Source: JAVBWO01 sp036677375 (GTDB lineage: Bacteria > Bacillota > Dehalobacteriia > UBA4068 > UBA4997). From it: a stretch of 15,017 bases of DNA. Positions 14,406-15,017 of the stretch are shown piece after piece (positions within the stretch are counted from its first letter, which is position 1; each line of letters begins with the position of its first letter). The position numbers and the translations under genes are program-made. The stretch spans positions 1 through 15,017 of the forward strand of contig JAVBWO010000009.1 of NCBI GenBank assembly GCA_036677375.1. The letters run 5' to 3'. Below the pieces are notes generated by a model. The model saw nothing but the letters and a program-made list of their open reading frames with translations. It did not search any database and was not told the DNA's origin.

Positions 14406-14439
14406 AAATTCACCTTTTATCATATCATAGCATTTGTAT

Positions 14440-14467
14440 TATCTTATGTTGAAAAAGCCATTTTTGT
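14440..14467 (-). promoter_or_regulatory. Sigma-K-like promoter of the 13830-14405 gene
   Basis: On the minus strand CACA with its AC at plus 14467-14466, a 17-nt spacer and CATAAGATA (plus 14448-14440) fit the sigma-K pattern AC - 16/17 nt - CATAnnnTA. Initiation would fall about 10-15 nt before the ribosome site. A competing sigma-A reading, TTCAAC-18 nt-TATGAT with an extended TGC, also exists in the same stretch. Confidence 0.35.
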
Positions 14468-14776
14468 GAATACAAATGGGTCAAGCATTTGAACAATGGA
14501 GCGGGATGGGAGTGAGGGAGACGATAGTGAGGGAGACGATTAGAAAAAAATTCCATATTGAGAGAACAAAAAGCAAAAGGGCTTAAACGAGATGGGTTTA
14601 AGTCCGCTTATATTTCAGATCAACTTTATTTGGCTGCTCTATAATCTGTTGTTTGAAAATGCAAACAGCCTACAGAGCTTAAAGCATAGAAGCAAAAGAG
14701 AGGGCTGGATTATAAAAGAGCTGAAAGCCGCGGGTGATCCATCTGGCAAGCGGAATGAATCCCGCAATTATCGGGC
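14468..14776. other. Gene-free, possibly degenerate DNA with a tandem repeat and hairpin
   Basis: No supported gene. It contains a perfect 15-bp tandem duplication (14511-14540, listed separately) and a 10-bp stem GGGCTTAAAC / GTTTAAGTCC with one G-U pair (14579-14588 and 14596-14605). Given the broken DeoR gene next to it, this may be decaying sequence. Confidence 0.4.
14511..14540 (+). repeat. Perfect 15-bp tandem duplication
   Basis: AGTGAGGGAGACGAT occurs twice head to tail (14511-14525 and 14526-14540). It lies in non-coding DNA between the 13830-14405 gene and the DeoR remnant. Confidence 0.9.
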
Positions 14777-14881
14777 TTATACTACCATAATTTCCACACT
14801 GTTCCTCAGTTCTTCAACCATTGAAGCATCTACTCCGGAGTCAGTGATAATGATATCGATTTCGTTAGCTGAATGGCATCT
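14777..14881 (-). pseudogene. Truncated C-terminal remnant of a DeoR-family regulator
   Basis: The minus strand encodes about 30 codons ending in TAA at 14777-14779 that read ANEIDIIITDSGVDASMVEE, then LRNSVEIMVV. This is the typical C-terminus of DeoR/GlpR-type sugar-responsive repressors (the last strand-helix-strand of the DeoRC sensor domain, I-I-T-D-x-G). Upstream, the frame meets a stop at 14882-14884 and the sequence turns into the start of an AGCS symporter on the other strand. The helix-turn-helix and most of the sensor domain are absent, so it cannot act as a regulator. The break marks a deletion or rearrangement junction near 14870-14885. Confidence 0.75.
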
Positions 14882-15017
14882 TTAAATTATATCGAACAAA
14901 AGCTGGTTGCTATTGATGATATTCTGTGGGGTAACTGGTTGTTGGTTGTACTGCTTGGAATAGGCTTATTATATACGATTATTTCAGGCGGAATACAAAT
15001 CAGGCATTTTAAATTTG
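14873..15017 (+). CDS. AGCS family sodium:alanine/glycine symporter, N-terminal part
   Basis: The first 48 codons of a membrane transporter that runs past the end of the window: MASLNYIEQKLVAIDDILWG, then NWLLVVLLGIGLLYTIISGG and IQIRHFKF. A short amphipathic start, the WG before the first membrane helix and the GIQIRHF after it are typical of the alanine or glycine:cation symporter family, which imports small neutral amino acids with Na+. The ATG at 14873 gives a family-like start, but no ribosome site precedes it and it overlaps the antisense end of the DeoR remnant. The original upstream region may therefore have been lost in the same rearrangement, and expression is doubtful or uses another promoter. 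Confidence 0.75.
   Translation, partial: MASLNYIEQKLVAIDDILWGNWLLVVLLGIGLLYTIISGGIQIRHFKF

Noticed and set aside
14548..14640. Recombinase-like basic stretch (frame reading REQKAKGLKRDGFKS)
   Set aside because: About 25 residues, no start and no catalytic motif; similarity is compositional.
14592..14885. 97-aa plus-strand frame
   Set aside because: It runs antisense through the DeoR remnant and into the symporter start in another frame; no ribosome site and no family.

Overview
The window looks like chromosomal DNA from a low-to-mid GC, anaerobic, endospore-forming Firmicute (Clostridia or Negativicutes). Three things point there: a small acid-soluble spore protein gene (13454-13687), a ferredoxin-linked indolepyruvate oxidoreductase pair (about 6805-9380), and Gram-positive style expression signals (AAAGGAGG-type ribosome binding sites, GTG/TTG starts, GC-hairpin/T-tract terminators). 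No rRNA, tRNA, CRISPR array, phage gene or complete insertion sequence was seen.

Layout. 1-2080 (minus strand): a two-gene operon with a GT2 glycosyltransferase fused to a GtrA-like membrane domain, followed by a PlsC-like acyltransferase; both suggest envelope lipid or polymer synthesis. 2519-3823 (plus): an M20 zinc deacylase/peptidase, ending at a bidirectional terminator shared with the convergent sodium:solute symporter (4056-5852, minus). 5853-6798: a long AT-rich divergent control region with a palindrome over the likely symporter promoter. About 6805-9380 (plus): iorA-iorB, closed by an 18-bp-stem terminator. 9682-11293 (plus): a DUF47/PhoU-like protein overlapping by 8 bp a PiT phosphate transporter, preceded by a good vegetative promoter. 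11713-13019 (plus): an SDR oxidoreductase and a macrodomain protein that looks eroded at both ends. 13454-13687 (plus): an alpha/beta-type SASP with a duplicated protease-recognition motif. 13830-14405 (minus): an uncharacterised beta-rich protein with a sigma-K-like promoter. 14777-14881 (minus): the last ~30 codons of a DeoR-family regulator, cut off next to the start of an AGCS sodium:amino-acid symporter that runs out of the window.

How the genes may work together. The M20 hydrolase, the SSF symporter and IorAB form a plausible set for uptake and fermentation of peptides or acylated amino acids: the symporter imports, the hydrolase releases amino acids, and IorAB oxidises aryl-pyruvates made by transamination, giving acyl-CoA and reduced ferredoxin. 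This is inference from adjacency. DUF47-Pit is a standard phosphate (metal-phosphate) uptake pair. The SASP and perhaps the 13830-14405 gene belong to sporulation.

Most of the window is ordinary metabolic chromosome, and I do not see a clear new multi-gene system. The items most worth a second look are the SASP motif duplication, the DeoR remnant/AGCS junction, the decaying macrodomain gene, the sigma-K-like promoter, and an unexplained structured stretch at 11490-11537.
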